DNA of 64,000 nucleotides from assembly GCF_045679555.1 (NCBI RefSeq), contig NC_092122.1, positions 11,117,543 through 11,181,542 of the forward strand. The letters are read 5' to 3'. A model generated the notes under the pieces. That model had not been told where the DNA came from. It searched no databases and saw only the letters and a list, made by a program, of their open reading frames with translations. The stretch is from Salvelinus alpinus. Taxonomy: Eukaryota; Chordata; Actinopteri; Salmoniformes; Salmonidae. Position numbers and translations under genes: made by a program. Shown here in pieces: positions 17,239 through 31,408 of the stretch. Numbering within the stretch: position 1 is the stretch's first letter; each line of letters begins with the position of its first letter.

Positions 17239-17714
17239 ATTTTTATTTTTTACCCCCTTTTCTCCCCAATTTTGTGGTATCCAATTGTTAGTAGTTACTA
17301 TCTCGTCTCATCGCTACAACTCCCGTACGTGCTCGGGAGAGCCGACGGTCGAAAGCCATACGTCCTCCGAAACACAACCCAACCAAGCCGCACTGCTTCT
17401 TAGCACAGCGCGCATCCAACCCGGAAGCCAGCCGCACCAATGTGTCAGAGGAAACACTGTGCACCTGGCGACCTGGTTAGCGTGCACTGCGCCCGGCCCG
17501 CCACAGGAGTCGCTAGTGCGCGATGAGACAAGGATATCCCTACCGGCCAAACCCTCCCTAACCCGGACGACGCTAGGCCAATTGTGCGTCGTCCCACGGA
17601 CCTCTAGGTCGCGGCCGGCTGTGACAGAGCCTGGGCGCGAACCCAGAGTCTCTGGTGGCACAGCTAGCACTGCGATGCAGTGCCTTAGACCACCACACCA
17701 CCCGGGAGGCACTT
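17239..17714 (-). mobile_element. tRNA-derived SINE, about 476 bp, with 13-bp target duplication
   Basis: Flanked by a perfect direct repeat TTTCTGGCCATTT at 17226-17238 and 17715-17727. Read on the minus strand it starts GCCTCCCGGGTGGTGTGG (tRNA-like A-box region), has GGGTTCGCGCCCAGG (B box-like) about 50 bp in, and ends in an A-rich tail. It matches a common salmonid SINE head. The continuous frames of 130-216 codons crossing it are not genes. It inserted in the right arm of the fold-back Tc1. Confidence 0.9.
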
Positions 17715-17932
17715 TTTCTGGCCATTTTGAGGCTGTAATCGAACCTACAAATGCTGATGCTCCAGATGCTCAACTAGTCTAAAGAAGGCCAGTTTTATTG
17801 CTTCTTTAATCAGAACAACAGTTTTCTGTGGTCATTTATTAACAAAGTATACACTGTATTTCTGATCAAGTTGCTGGTATTTTAATGGACAAAACATGTG
17901 CTTTTCTTTCAAAACAAGGACATTTCTAAGTG

Positions 17933-18880
17933 TATATTTTAATTCAGTAGTACAATAACCAAGAGTAAGTCGGGGCTACTTACAGTACTTTATACTCTGA
18001 GTGCACTGTGATAAACACACAGATTCACACACAGATTGTGTCCTCTCCCTGCGCCATATGGGGATGAAACAAGATCTGTTGCTCAGCTTCCAGACTGATT
18101 ATCACATTTAGCCCAGTGTAAGAAAAGAAAATATTAGCTTTAGCTTGCAGGTGTGTGTTATATGTGTGGCAGAGAGAGGCGGGTGGGGCTAATGCAAGAA
18201 ATCCCTCTCCTTTGAAAAAAAATGGGAGAAAGTGACAGAGCGAGTGAGAGATGAACAGATAGTGAGGGGAGCAAAGAAAGAAAGAGGGGGAGTGAGAAAG
18301 AAAAAGAGAGAGGGACAGGGCTAAAGGATGGGGCAGTATTTTCTCAGTGCACAGATGGCAGTGCTCTCAGAGGGTAATGCCATGGCACTCAGAAGAGGGC
18401 TAAGGACATGGAGGAGAGGGTTGAGGAAAGGCTTGATGCCAAAGGAACAAGGGTGACAGTTTCTGGGGGTATGGAACAACCAGTTCCCCTCCAGCGTTGG
18501 CATCTCTCCGGTCACCAGAGCAAGAATGACATCACTGCGGCATGGGGGGTGGGTGTGTGTGTGTGTGTGGGAGGAGGGGTACAGGTCGGGGGGTCTGACA
18601 CCTCCTATCTAGATTAGGAGGTGATAATTGGCTTGGCAGCAGCTTCAGTTACACACACGTACACACTTACCACCAAGCACCAGACTCTAATGAAAAGAGC
18701 ACACAGGTTGTTCAACCATTTCATCACTCCTGTGTACTGTCCTCTCAAAGGCTTCTCAAGGGCTTGTCACTGGAAGCTAGACAGTTGATTAGAAGAGAAC
18801 ATGACTTAAATGGACTCTGGGGGATTTTGATGATATTTCTATAGGAAATACTGTAGACAAGCGACTTCATGGTGAAGAGT
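17933..18880. other. Single-copy stretch, purine-rich in part
   Basis: No gene recognised. A purine-rich patch runs from about 18215 to 18325, and a short GT patch lies at 18550-18570. Confidence 0.45.
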
Positions 18881-19057
18881 AGAAAGCTTTGTATTTGCAT
18901 AGAAGAGGATAAGAGTAGGATTACGGAGAGAGTGAGAAAAGAGAGAGACTGCCCACAAAATGAAGTGGAACCTGAGCTGCACTTCCTAACCTCTTGCGAA
19001 ATGTATGACCATGTTAGAGACACACATTTCCCTCAGATTACACAGACCCAAAAATAA
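18869..19057 (+). pseudogene. C-terminal remnant of LINE reverse-transcriptase ORF
   Basis: 62 codons ending HFPQITQTQK then stop. It has the cysteine-containing C-terminal region (CPQNEVEPELHFLTSCEMY) seen at the end of fish LINE ORFs. The polymerase domain itself is absent, so it is a dead 5'-truncated copy. Confidence 0.65.
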
Positions 19058-19385
19058 TTAGAAAACAGATCCAATTTTGGATCACATCAGTACGTTTTGT
19101 GACCTGTTGCCACAAGAAAAGGGAATCCAGTGAAGAATAAACACTATTGTAAACACAGCCCATCTTTATGTTGATATATTTTCTATTTGCACATCGTTAC
19201 AACACTGTATAAAGCCATAATATGACATTTGAAATGTTTCTATTCCTTTGAAACTTGTGAGTGTAATGTTTAATGTTCATTTTTTACTGTTTATTTCACT
19301 TTGTTTATTATCTATTTCACTTGCTTTGGCAATATAACATATGTTTACCATGCCAATAAAGTCCTTTGAATTTAATTTAATTGAG
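18869..19385 (+). mobile_element. LINE 3' end (5'-truncated non-LTR retrotransposon)
   Basis: The last part of a reverse-transcriptase ORF (FLTSCEMYDHVRDTHFPQI, about 18984-19040) is followed by a 3' UTR and the tail CAATAAAGTCCTTTGAATTT near 19353, ending in short AATTT/AATTG repeats. The same 3' UTR occurs in reverse at 46857-47137. The family is clearly a salmonid LINE, but I cannot name the clade securely. Confidence 0.75.
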
Positions 19386-20462
19386 AGAAAGACAGAAAGA
19401 AAGCGAGAGAGAGAGAGAAAGAAAGAGTGAAAGAAAGAGAGAGAAAGAGAAATAGAGAGGAGAGAGATGGAGGAGAAAAACTGCTTGTAGTGATAGTGGG
19501 AGGGAAAAATGTAAACTTTTTCGGAAAATACAAGAACATGGCCCTGGTCTACGGTCTGATAATCAGTCTTATCAGCCCCGGGAGAGAGCGCAGAGGACGA
19601 AAGGAGGAGGAAAGGAGAGATAAAAAGAAAGAGGACATGGAAGGAGAAATGTATAAAATGAGAGCAAAGGAGGGAAGGACAGCTATAATGATGAAATACG
19701 GGCAGGATAGAGCGATTGGATCGTTCGCTTAACTCATACCCATTGAGATGTACCTATTGGCAGGGATTTCCGTACTGTTGTGCGGCACTGGGAATCAGTG
19801 ACCTCATGGTGATCTAGTTCTAAACCAGTGACAGACGTTGCTGTGATTGGATCGTGTTAGTAAAGCATATGGTATTCTCCCCTATGGGCACTCCCTCCCA
19901 AAACGTCTACACTCATCCCACCCCACCCGCATTCAGATCCGGATCTAGCCCATCTGTGGCACTGTCCCTGGGCAGCATGGTGCCCCATGCCCCCTGGGCT
20001 CCACAGGTGTTGGCCAACATGTTTTTTCACTCCCCAATGGACGGGATGGTGATGAGCTAATAGGTGAAGGATCCCATGTCCTTATAACGGGCCTTAGGTT
20101 CTATCTCTAAACCAAGCAAGACTAAACCCTCTAAACCAAGCAAGATTCAAACCCACTCTTCAACAGCTCCGATCACTACAAATTCTATAGTGGATAAATA
20201 AAGGAAATAACTAATTGATCCAACTCTGTGGTATATCAGAGAAGATCAAAGAGAAAGATGGAAAAAAGCATTGGCAACTGGATAGGCACAGTTGATGCTT
20301 TAAAACGGAATTTAACATTCCATGTACTGAAAAGGTTAGGACATCTAAACAATTAAGGAGGCGCTGGGAAAAAGCAGAACTAAAATTGGCATGGACATTC
20401 TTCTTATTGCCTAGTTAAATAAAGGTTAATTTCTTCTAACTTCTATATGAAAATAAAGACAT
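19386..20462. other. Single-copy stretch, GA-rich at left
   Basis: GA/GAAA simple sequence at 19383-19470 and another purine patch at about 19585-19680. A 68-codon frame at 19854-20060 has no recognised relatives. TTGCCTAGTTAAATAAAGG at 20407-20425 is an isolated SINE/LINE tail fragment. Confidence 0.45.
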
Positions 20463-20834
20463 TGTAAGAGGTGCGTAACTGGCTGCAGGGAAGTCAGGCG
20501 CAGGAGAGCAGAAATGGGTAACAACCGGAGCAGTTTAATGATGCAAAACAAACTGCACCCAGAACAACAAAATACGGGTTGAAATAACCCGTCGCAAACC
20601 AATCTGAAGTGCACAATACATTTTACAACAAACAATTTCACACACAGACATGGGGGGAACAGAGGGTTATATGCACGCCAAGTAATGAGGGAATGTAAAC
20701 CAGGTGTGCGGGAAAACAAGACAAAACAAATGGAAAATGAAAGGTGGATCGGCGATGGCTAGAAGACCGGTGACGTCGACCACCGAACGCCGCCCGAACA
20801 AGGAGAGGAACCGACTTCGGCGGAAGTCGTGACA
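20463..20834 (-). mobile_element. Solo LTR with 5-bp target duplication GACAT
   Basis: 372 bp beginning TGTAAGAGG and ending AGTCGTGACA (TG...CA), flanked by GACAT at 20458-20462 and 20835-20839. It has no internal coding region. Its ends resemble those of the LTR at 29868-30270. Strand is tentative. Confidence 0.82.
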
Positions 20835-23348
<2,514 letters not shown>

Positions 23349-23702
23349 ATGAGTGTACAAAACATTAATAACACCTGCTCTTTCCATGACAGACTGACCA
23401 GGTGAATCCAGGTGAAATCTAGGATCCCTTATTGATGGATTGTGGATGGATTGTGTGTGTGTGCCATTCAGAGGGTGAATGGGCAAGACAAAAGACTGAA
23501 GTTCCTTTAAATGTGGTAATGGTAGTAGGTGCCAGGCGCACCCGTTTGAGTGTGTCAAGAACTGTTTTTCACACTCAACAGTTTCCCGTCTGTATCAAGA
23601 ATGGTCCACCACCCAAAGGACATCCAGCCAACTTGACACAACTGTGGAAAGCATTGGAGTCAACATGGGCCAGCATCCCTGTGGAACGCTTTTGACACCG
23701 TG

Positions 23703-23854
23703 CTTTTATAATTGGCTGTTCAAACAGATAGGGAGACAAGGGAGACAAGGGAGACAAGGGACTACCGTATGCAGAAGTCAGCGAAAAAGGCAACACAGAT
23801 CTCCCCATAGAAATGGAATAAGAATACCTGTATGGTAATGTATGTAATGTAATG
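23703..23854 (+). repeat. Left arm of a 150-bp inverted duplication
   Basis: Nearly perfect reverse complement of 24204-24344. This arm has three GGGAGACAA 9-mers where the right arm has two in complement. It lies inside the short inverted-repeat element, while the right arm lies just outside it. Confidence 0.88.
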
Positions 23855-24125
23855 TGTTAAGCGGGGTGGAACAGGGGAACCCAAGAGCAGACTCAGACGA
23901 GGAGACGGGGATGAAGTAACCAAGGTATTTATTGAACCCCAGGGGGGAGATGGAGTGCAGGTCAGGGGAAGCTCGGTTGGGTTACTGGAAACCAGGTGCG
24001 GAGGCTGAGGCTGGAACAAGAGGGGTTGAGACAGGGTAAAGCAGGTCCGGAGGGGAATCCAAGGGGGTAAAAGAGTGGGGAATCCAGGACAGAGGAACAG
24101 GATAACGAGACGTGGCACAGGAGAC
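23855..24125 (-). mobile_element. LTR-like fragment
   Basis: Read on the minus strand it contains GGGGTTCAATAAATACC (AATAAA poly-A signal, near 23927-23942) and ends CCCCGCTTAACA, as LTRs do. The 5' end and target duplication are not clear. It is probably the 3' part of an LTR. Confidence 0.5.
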
Positions 24126-24203
24126 AGGCTGTTCTGAGGGCAAAAAAATGGTGCAAATCAATATTAGGAATGTGTTCCTAATGTTTTGGTATACTCAGTG
24201 TAT

Positions 24204-24344
24204 ATTACATTACATATATTACCATGCAGGTATTCTTATTCCATTTCTATGGTGAGATCTGTGTTGCCTTTTTCGCTGACTTCTGCATACGGTAGTCCCT
24301 TGTCTCCCTTGTCTCCCTATCTGTTTGAACAGCCAATTATAAAA
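24204..24344 (-). repeat. Right arm of the 150-bp inverted duplication
   Basis: Reverse complement of 23703-23854. Both arms carry the GCTGACTTCTGCATACGG/complement core and the 9-mer tandem units. The arms are 349 bp apart. Confidence 0.88.
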
Positions 24345-25017
24345 GCATGTAGACTTAGGTGTTGGAATCAAAAGCAATTAGCGACACACCGGGGTTTAGC
24401 CATGGGTTAGGCCAGCTGCTGAGCCAGCGCCAGCAGATCTACACATAGCAACACAGCTAGACAGGTGGACTTATCGTCACCACAGCCATCTCCACGGCAA
24501 TCACCATGGAGATCCCTGTCACGACAACCAAATTCATAAATGGAGGGGTCGTAAATCTATTATGATTTTTTTAATGTAATGCATATGTGAGCATGACACA
24601 CACAAACAGAAACACACACACACACAATCACACACACCCAAAATACCTCTCATTATCCCTCTATTTAAAGTACTGCATCTACCTTTAAAGAAAACTCAAG
24701 TTCACACAGATGTTAATTGCTGATGCTACCTAGAGTCATAGTTTAACATAATTGCTGGTAATAATGATATTCGATTAGTGAATAATTTGACTGTGGTGCT
24801 GCTGAGACTGGTGTGATTGACGCAGTGTTGAATAGGGGACTGTGATAGGAATCCTCTCTGGTCTGACTATCCTGGTTGAGACTGGTGGGAAGACAGCCCA
24901 GGGATAGACTGGCTCAACTGGGAACAGTGGAAACTGGGATGGGAACCAGTGTGACAGCACGTTGTGTTTCCAGGGGGATTTGAAAATGAATGGAACTTCC
25001 AGAGGTGTTGTTTGGTC
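24345..25017. other. Single-copy stretch
   Basis: No gene seen. A short CA patch lies at 24598-24640. Confidence 0.4.
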
Positions 25018-25229
25018 ATGGCTAGAAGGTATCCAGCTTTTGTCAAATTAACATCATATTTGGAGTTTTCGTAGCAGGTTAGGAGAACTCACACAGCAGG
25101 TTAGGAGAATGAAAGTAGCAGGTTAGGATAATTACGTAGGTTAAGGTTAGGAAAAGGGTTAAGGCTAGTGTTAGCTAAAATGTTTTAAAAAATGCAACTT
25201 TTGACAAAAGGTGGATCCCTTCTAGCCAT
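25018..25229. mobile_element. MITE-like element, 212 bp, with about 30-bp inverted ends
   Basis: The left end ATGGCTAGAAGGTATCCAGC and the right end GGATCCCTTCTAGCCAT are inverted repeats that continue into TTTTGTCAAA/TTTGACAAAA. The interior has three AGCAGGTTAGGA units (about 25073-25130). No open frame. The target duplication is unclear. Confidence 0.8.
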
Positions 25230-26194
<965 letters not shown>

Positions 26195-26815
26195 ACAGTC
26201 CATCTTAGTTCTCCTTTAAAATATCCCCTCCCCCCAACACAACAACAACAGCCAGTCTGTGCAATACAAATGTACAGCAGTGTTTGACCTGCCTTTAGGG
26301 TAGCTGACCTCTTTCTCTCTGCGTTACCATGGTACTGAGACTAAATACATGTGACATTTCGTTGGCTTATATAATCCTAACATTCTGCCATCATCAACGT
26401 GAAGTTGTGTGTGTGCATGTGTGTGTACTTGATGTTTTGTGTCTGACGTAGGAGCAGAAAGTTCTCTCTTAAAGTAAAATACATTCATAGGATGTGTACA
26501 TTCATAGGGTAAATAAATCAGATGGAAATGATATACTTTGACCCTTCATCTAATTTGACCCTCCCTGCCCAATATCACCACAGGCACTCGTCTATGTACC
26601 TGCTCTGGAAAGGAAGGTCAACCCCTTTCCATTCCAGAGTCAGAGCTGACGTAACGCTGTTTTGTCCTTTCTTCTCCTCTCTTCTCTCTGTTCTGACATT
26701 CTTTGGCATTTGCCTCATGATGCCATCTCAGTCTCCCAACAATTTGAGTTGACAGCCTCCTCACTTCATCCCTGCATGGCTTGGAGGGAGAGAGCGGAGG
26801 TAGCTATCTCTCTCT
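26195..26815. other. Single-copy stretch
   Basis: No gene or repeat terminus recognised. Confidence 0.4.
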
Positions 26816-27631
<816 letters not shown>

Positions 27632-27636
27632 ACTAG

Positions 27637-28046
27637 TGTGATGACCCTCCGACTCTGTCTGACGAATTCTTTCTCTTTGCTCTTGTTTTCCTTATTAGGA
27701 TGTCAGCGGGCGGAGCCGGGAGGGTCGTCAGCGAAATGGGACACACCTGGGCCCGGGTGTTTCCCGGGATAAATACACCTCTTCCCCATTCATTGAAAAG
27801 ACTCTGTCCATGCAGACACTGTTTGTGGCATTTTTTGTGACCGTTTAATTTGTTTACTTTGGCACGTTTCATCACCCCTCATTATCACATCTATGCACGC
27901 AACCACTCACTTACACTACTGATTACTGACTACACACACCCTTGTTCATTGTATTTAGGTTATTTCAGTTAATAAATATATTTTTGCTATTCCTTATCTT
28001 CACGTTGTCTCCCTTTTTGTTACGGACTTCGAGCCGGTTCGTGGCA
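27637..28046 (+). mobile_element. Solo LTR flanked by ACTAG
   Basis: Begins TGTGATGACCCTCCGAC and ends CGAGCCGGTTCGTGGC(A), with ACTAG at 27632-27636 and 28046-28050. One A is shared between the LTR end and the repeat. AATAAA at 27971 fits plus-strand orientation. No internal coding region. Confidence 0.82.
27971..27976 (+). promoter_or_regulatory. Poly-A signal in solo LTR
   Basis: AATAAA about 70 bp before the LTR end, as expected for the R region of an LTR. Confidence 0.6.
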
Positions 28047-28050
28047 CTAG

Positions 28051-28692
28051 CACTCTGCTTTAAACATGGTCAAAGAGAAATGATGTTGACATCCTTCTTT
28101 AGCATCTTTCTTCGTCCTCTTCTCCCTCCTCCCTTTCCTCCTCCTCCAGAGAGACACAACTCAACACCGAGATGGTTGATCTCAACGCCGTTAGCCCCTC
28201 TTGGTTCATTGCTGGGGTGTTCAGTTAAACCATCTTATCTAATGGAGTTTATTTCACATTGAGGTCTGTAGCGTTGTTTTGGATTAGAGGCATTCCTTGT
28301 GTGTGTATAGAGGTCTGGTTGATGTGAGAGTTGACAGCGCTGGGCATCAGGCATCAGACAGGACATGGCCAGCCGTGGGGTCTGCTGCTGTGCTCCTGTT
28401 TGTTTTCAATAAAGCTGGAGACCTGGGGATCTGCAGGGCTGGATGGGGCTGAGGCTGGGAAGAGATGGCTGGTAGATAACCTACAGTACATCCTGATTTT
28501 AGAGTTGAGGACAGGAAATGTGAAACTGTAGTGTTTGAGAGATAAGCAGCACACCTGGTTAAAATAGTATGAACATGTTCAGTGCGTGATATTGGAAATA
28601 TGTATCTGATTGAATGCGCATAGCTTAATTGGCAGGCCCTCATTGGTTGTTGTCCAGGGTATTCAAGTGTGCTACCTTTGAGAGGGTGCAGA
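28051..28692. other. Single-copy stretch next to gypsy element
   Basis: No gene recognised. The missing 5' part of the gypsy LTR is expected around 28560-28692, but this sequence does not match the 3' LTR there. Confidence 0.4.
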
Positions 28693-28818
28693 TGGACTCA
28701 GCATGGAACCTGCTATGTTGTATCCGCTGTCATGTTGGAAATAAACCGTCTTTGTGATGTTAATGCTTAATACTGTTGAGTTTTTCTTTACAATAACTAA
28801 AAAGAACCCACTTCCTTT
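28693..28818 (+). repeat. 5' LTR remnant of gypsy element
   Basis: 126 bp that match 41853-41978 with about five mismatches and no gap. It includes AATAAA at 28740-28745. The upstream part of the LTR is not recognisable here. Confidence 0.8.
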
Positions 28819-28860
28819 CACCGCGGATGCAACAGATTGACGACAAGGTTTTTGTCTAAA

Positions 28861-29351
28861 GAGAACAAGAAAGGTTTGAACAGTATTTTGCAGCTAATGG
28901 GCTCAAGTACAAGGATGATAAGTCAAAAGCCATTTTTCTGATGATTTTTGGCAGAAAGACTCACAATTTGTTAATGGTCTTACGTGCGCCACAGCAACCA
29001 AGTGATTAAACGTTGACAGAGTTGGTCGCACTGTTTAAAAGTCACTACGTACCAAGGACAAATTTTATTGCTGAAAGATGCAAGTTTCATGCAAGGAGTC
29101 AACTCGAGGGAGAGTCGATTAGTGAGTACTTTGCTAGTTTAAGAAAACTATCAGCCACATGTAAATTAGCTCCGTTTCTTGAAGCGTCATTAAGTGATAG
29201 ATTTGTTTGCGGTATTAAAAGTGCAAAGCTGAGAGACCGTTTTCTGAACGCAGCTCACACAAAATACTTAACATTAGCACTTGCTGTGGATATTGGATTT
29301 TCTTTTGAACTAACAAAGAAAAGTGCAGAGCAGTGTTCAGAAAAGACTTAA
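28861..29351 (+). pseudogene. Gypsy gag (capsid region)
   Basis: Retrotransposon gag-type sequence. LTELVALFKSHYVPRTNF and ESISEYFASLRKLSATCK resemble the conserved gag core of Ty3/gypsy elements (the FxxxY and L..L..C pattern). A TAA near 29006 and a frame change after 29351 break it. The capsid would package element RNA, but this copy cannot produce a full polyprotein. Confidence 0.8.
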
Positions 29352-29401
29352 AGCAAATGCAGTCGAGAAGAAAAGCGTTGCTAAGAAAATGGAAGGCAAC
29401 A

Positions 29402-29867
29402 GGTAAACCATGTTACCGTTGAGCGGGAAAAGGGAAAAATGTTGAGTGTCGGGAGTGCAAGAAGAAAGGACACATAGCCAGGACATGCCGCTCGCTTCAA
29501 GTGGGACAGAATGACATGAAGCAAGAGAAATGGAACAAGCACCTGGATGCTACTGAGGGAGATGCCTCCTTACTGGGACTGCAGGAAGACGAGAGGAGCA
29601 ATGATGATCAGCACCAGGGCAACGCACACCAGCGAGAGAGAGGACAAGAACATCATTGCAACAGAGAGGAGCGTTGCGTCGCACTCAAGCCCCAGAGTGA
29701 TGACCATTACATCTCACATGAGAGCCAGACATCTGATGAAGGGACATCAACCGTTTAACCACTGACTATGAGTTGGGTAACGTAAAGGGAACTGAACTGT
29801 TTGCATTAGATACAGGTAAAGACATTACTAGACCGTAATATTTGTATGTAAGGGTAGATGATGTGAC
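29402..29867 (+). pseudogene. Gypsy nucleocapsid zinc knuckle and downstream linker
   Basis: A CX2CX4HX4C zinc knuckle (CRECKKKGHIARTC) is encoded at 29447-29488, in a frame different from gag. A frame of 85 codons (29501-29758) follows with no recognised domain. A stop sits inside the preceding knuckle-like CYR stretch. The sequence then runs toward the protease and is cut by the solo LTR at 29868. Confidence 0.75.
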
Positions 29868-30270
29868 TGTAACGGCAGCCTTCCCTCTCTTCACGAGAAG
29901 AGAGGGTGTAACAGGGATCGGACCAAGACGCAGCGTAGTTGGTGCTCAACATATTTAATACTGATAAACAGTGAACACTTAACAATTACAAAATAACAAA
30001 ATGTGGCAAACCGATACAGTCCTAGCTGGTGCAGAGAAAACACAGAGACAGGAAACAATCACCCACAAACAAACAGTGAGAACAGCCTACCTAAATATGG
30101 TTCTCAATCAGAGGAAACGTAAAACACCTGCCCCTGATTGAAAACCATATCAGGCTAATTGACAACCCTAAACCAAACATAGAAACACATAACATAGAAT
30201 ACCCACCCAGCTCACGTCCTGACCAACTAAACAAAGACTAAACAAAGGAAATAAGGTCAGGAACGTGACA
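29868..30270 (-). mobile_element. Solo LTR with perfect 5-bp target duplication GTGAC
   Basis: 403 bp from TGTAACGGC to GGAACGTGACA, flanked by GTGAC at 29863-29867 and 30271-30275. Removing it restores one gypsy reading frame across the site. Minus-strand reading has an ATTAAA-type poly-A signal near the end, so minus orientation is more likely. Confidence 0.9.
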
Positions 30271-30377
30271 GTGACGCTCAAAATGGAAGTTGATACAGGT
30301 GCAGCGGTTTTGTGATATCAGAGAGGTTGTATAACTGCAGGTTAAAAAAGGCGAAATTGAGCCCTGCAAACTCTGTG
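30271..30377 (+). pseudogene. Gypsy aspartic protease, N-terminal part
   Basis: Encodes the protease active-site motif DTGA (about 30290-30301) with hydrophobic flank. A TGA follows five codons later, and further stops precede the TTAA insertion at 30378. The protease continues after 31408. Confidence 0.75.
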
Positions 30378-31408
30378 TTAAAAATATATTTTTAGGGCTA
30401 GGCGTCCTGCCAGCGGGACACCTGTCGACAACTTCCGGTGAAATTCGAGGGCGCGCAATTCAAATAATAATCATAAATATTGTGGATATTATACATCTAG
30501 GTACATACAAGTGTCTTATATTGGTTAAAAGCGTAAATTCTTGTTAATCTAACTGCATTGTCCAATTTACAATAGGCTTTACAGCGAAAGCATGCCATGC
30601 GATTGTTTGAGGATGGCGCCACACATCAAATATTTTTCAACCAGCACAGGTTTCATAAATTCACAAATAGCAATTAAATATTCACTTACTTTCTGAAAAT
30701 CTTCCTCTGATTTGCAATCCAAAGGGTCCCAGCTAAAACATGTAGTGTTGTTTTGTTAGATAAAATCCTTCTTCATATCCCAAAAAGTCAATTTAGTTGG
30801 TGCCATCGATTTGAGTAATCCACTCGTTGAACATGCAGAGAAAGAATCCAAAAAACTACACCTAAACTTTGTTTCAACAAGTCAAAATACGTTTCTATTA
30901 ATTCCTCAGGTACCCTAAAATGTATTTAAACTAGAATATTTCATACGGAAAGAAGTATGATAAATAGGAAAGCAAAATTAGCCGGTGCGCTTCCTCTGTC
31001 GTGCACTCAAACACAGATTTCCAAACTGGTGTTGTCGTACTAAAACTCATTTTTCTTCTTCATTATTCAAGTTACAAGCCTTAAACCTTGAACAAAGGCT
31101 GCTGTCATCTAGTGGAAGCCATAGGAATTCCAATCTAGTGGCTGCAATTGCATATGCCCCTATGCTTCCCATTGTAAGAGCATGGGCTCTCAAAATAAAG
31201 GTTGGTTTTTCTTTGGATTTTCTCCTACCATATCAATTGTATTATAGTCTCATACATTATTTTAACAGTTCTACAACCTTCAAAGTGTTTTCTATCCAAT
31301 GGTACAAATTATATGCATATCCTGGCATCTGGGCCTGAGTAACAGGCAGTTTACTTTGGGCACATCAGTCAGGCGGAAATTCGGAAAAAAGGACCCTAGC
31401 CTGATTAA
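30378..31408 (+). mobile_element. TTAA-flanked non-coding element, short family
   Basis: TTAA at 30378-30381 and 31405-31408, about 1.03 kb. Subterminal inverted sequence GGGCTAGGCGTCC (left) and GGACCCTAGCC (right), and a GTCCTGCCAGCGGGAC palindrome near 30404-30419. The body resembles the outer element at 2920-5750 (TTTACAGCGAAAGC, TTCTATCCAATGG, CATCTGGGCCTGAG). It is inserted in the gypsy protease gene. Confidence 0.83.

Larger units (their letters stand above)
12488..17932. mobile_element. Fold-back Tc1-like element, heavily interrupted
   Basis: The left terminus ACTACCGTTCAAAGGTTTGG begins at about 12488, and the left arm continues to 12818. The arm is split by TTAA elements (12819-16406) and resumes at 16407. 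A broken Tc1 transposase N-terminus follows (16487-16821). After a loop of about 65 bp (16813-16879) the sequence runs back in inverted orientation (16877-17236, then 17728-17932), with a SINE inserted at 17239-17714. The right arm stops at CATTTCTAAGTG, so the last 25-30 bp of the right terminus are missing. The structure is a transposon made mostly of two long inverted copies of itself. Confidence 0.85.
23349..24203. mobile_element. Short inverted-repeat DNA element, interrupted
   Basis: The left end ATGAGTGTACAAAACATTAA (23349) is matched by the inverted right end AATGTTTTGGTATACTCAGT (24180-24199). The body at 23365-23700 and 24126-24180 is typical of a short non-autonomous Tc1-type element common in salmonids (recalled). 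The middle holds an LTR-like piece and one arm of a separate inverted repeat. No transposase is seen. Confidence 0.7.

Noticed and set aside
17132..17782. 216-codon plus-strand frame and 132-codon minus-strand frame
   Set aside because: They run through a SINE and the flanking Tc1 arm; the target duplication of the SINE lies inside them.
19854..20060. 68-codon frame in single-copy DNA
   Set aside because: No known family, no splice-site or expression support; left as unexplained rather than called a gene.
20463..20834. hAT element with 8-bp duplication
   Set aside because: TG...CA ends with an exact 5-bp duplication fit an LTR better; the same reasoning was applied at 29868-30270.
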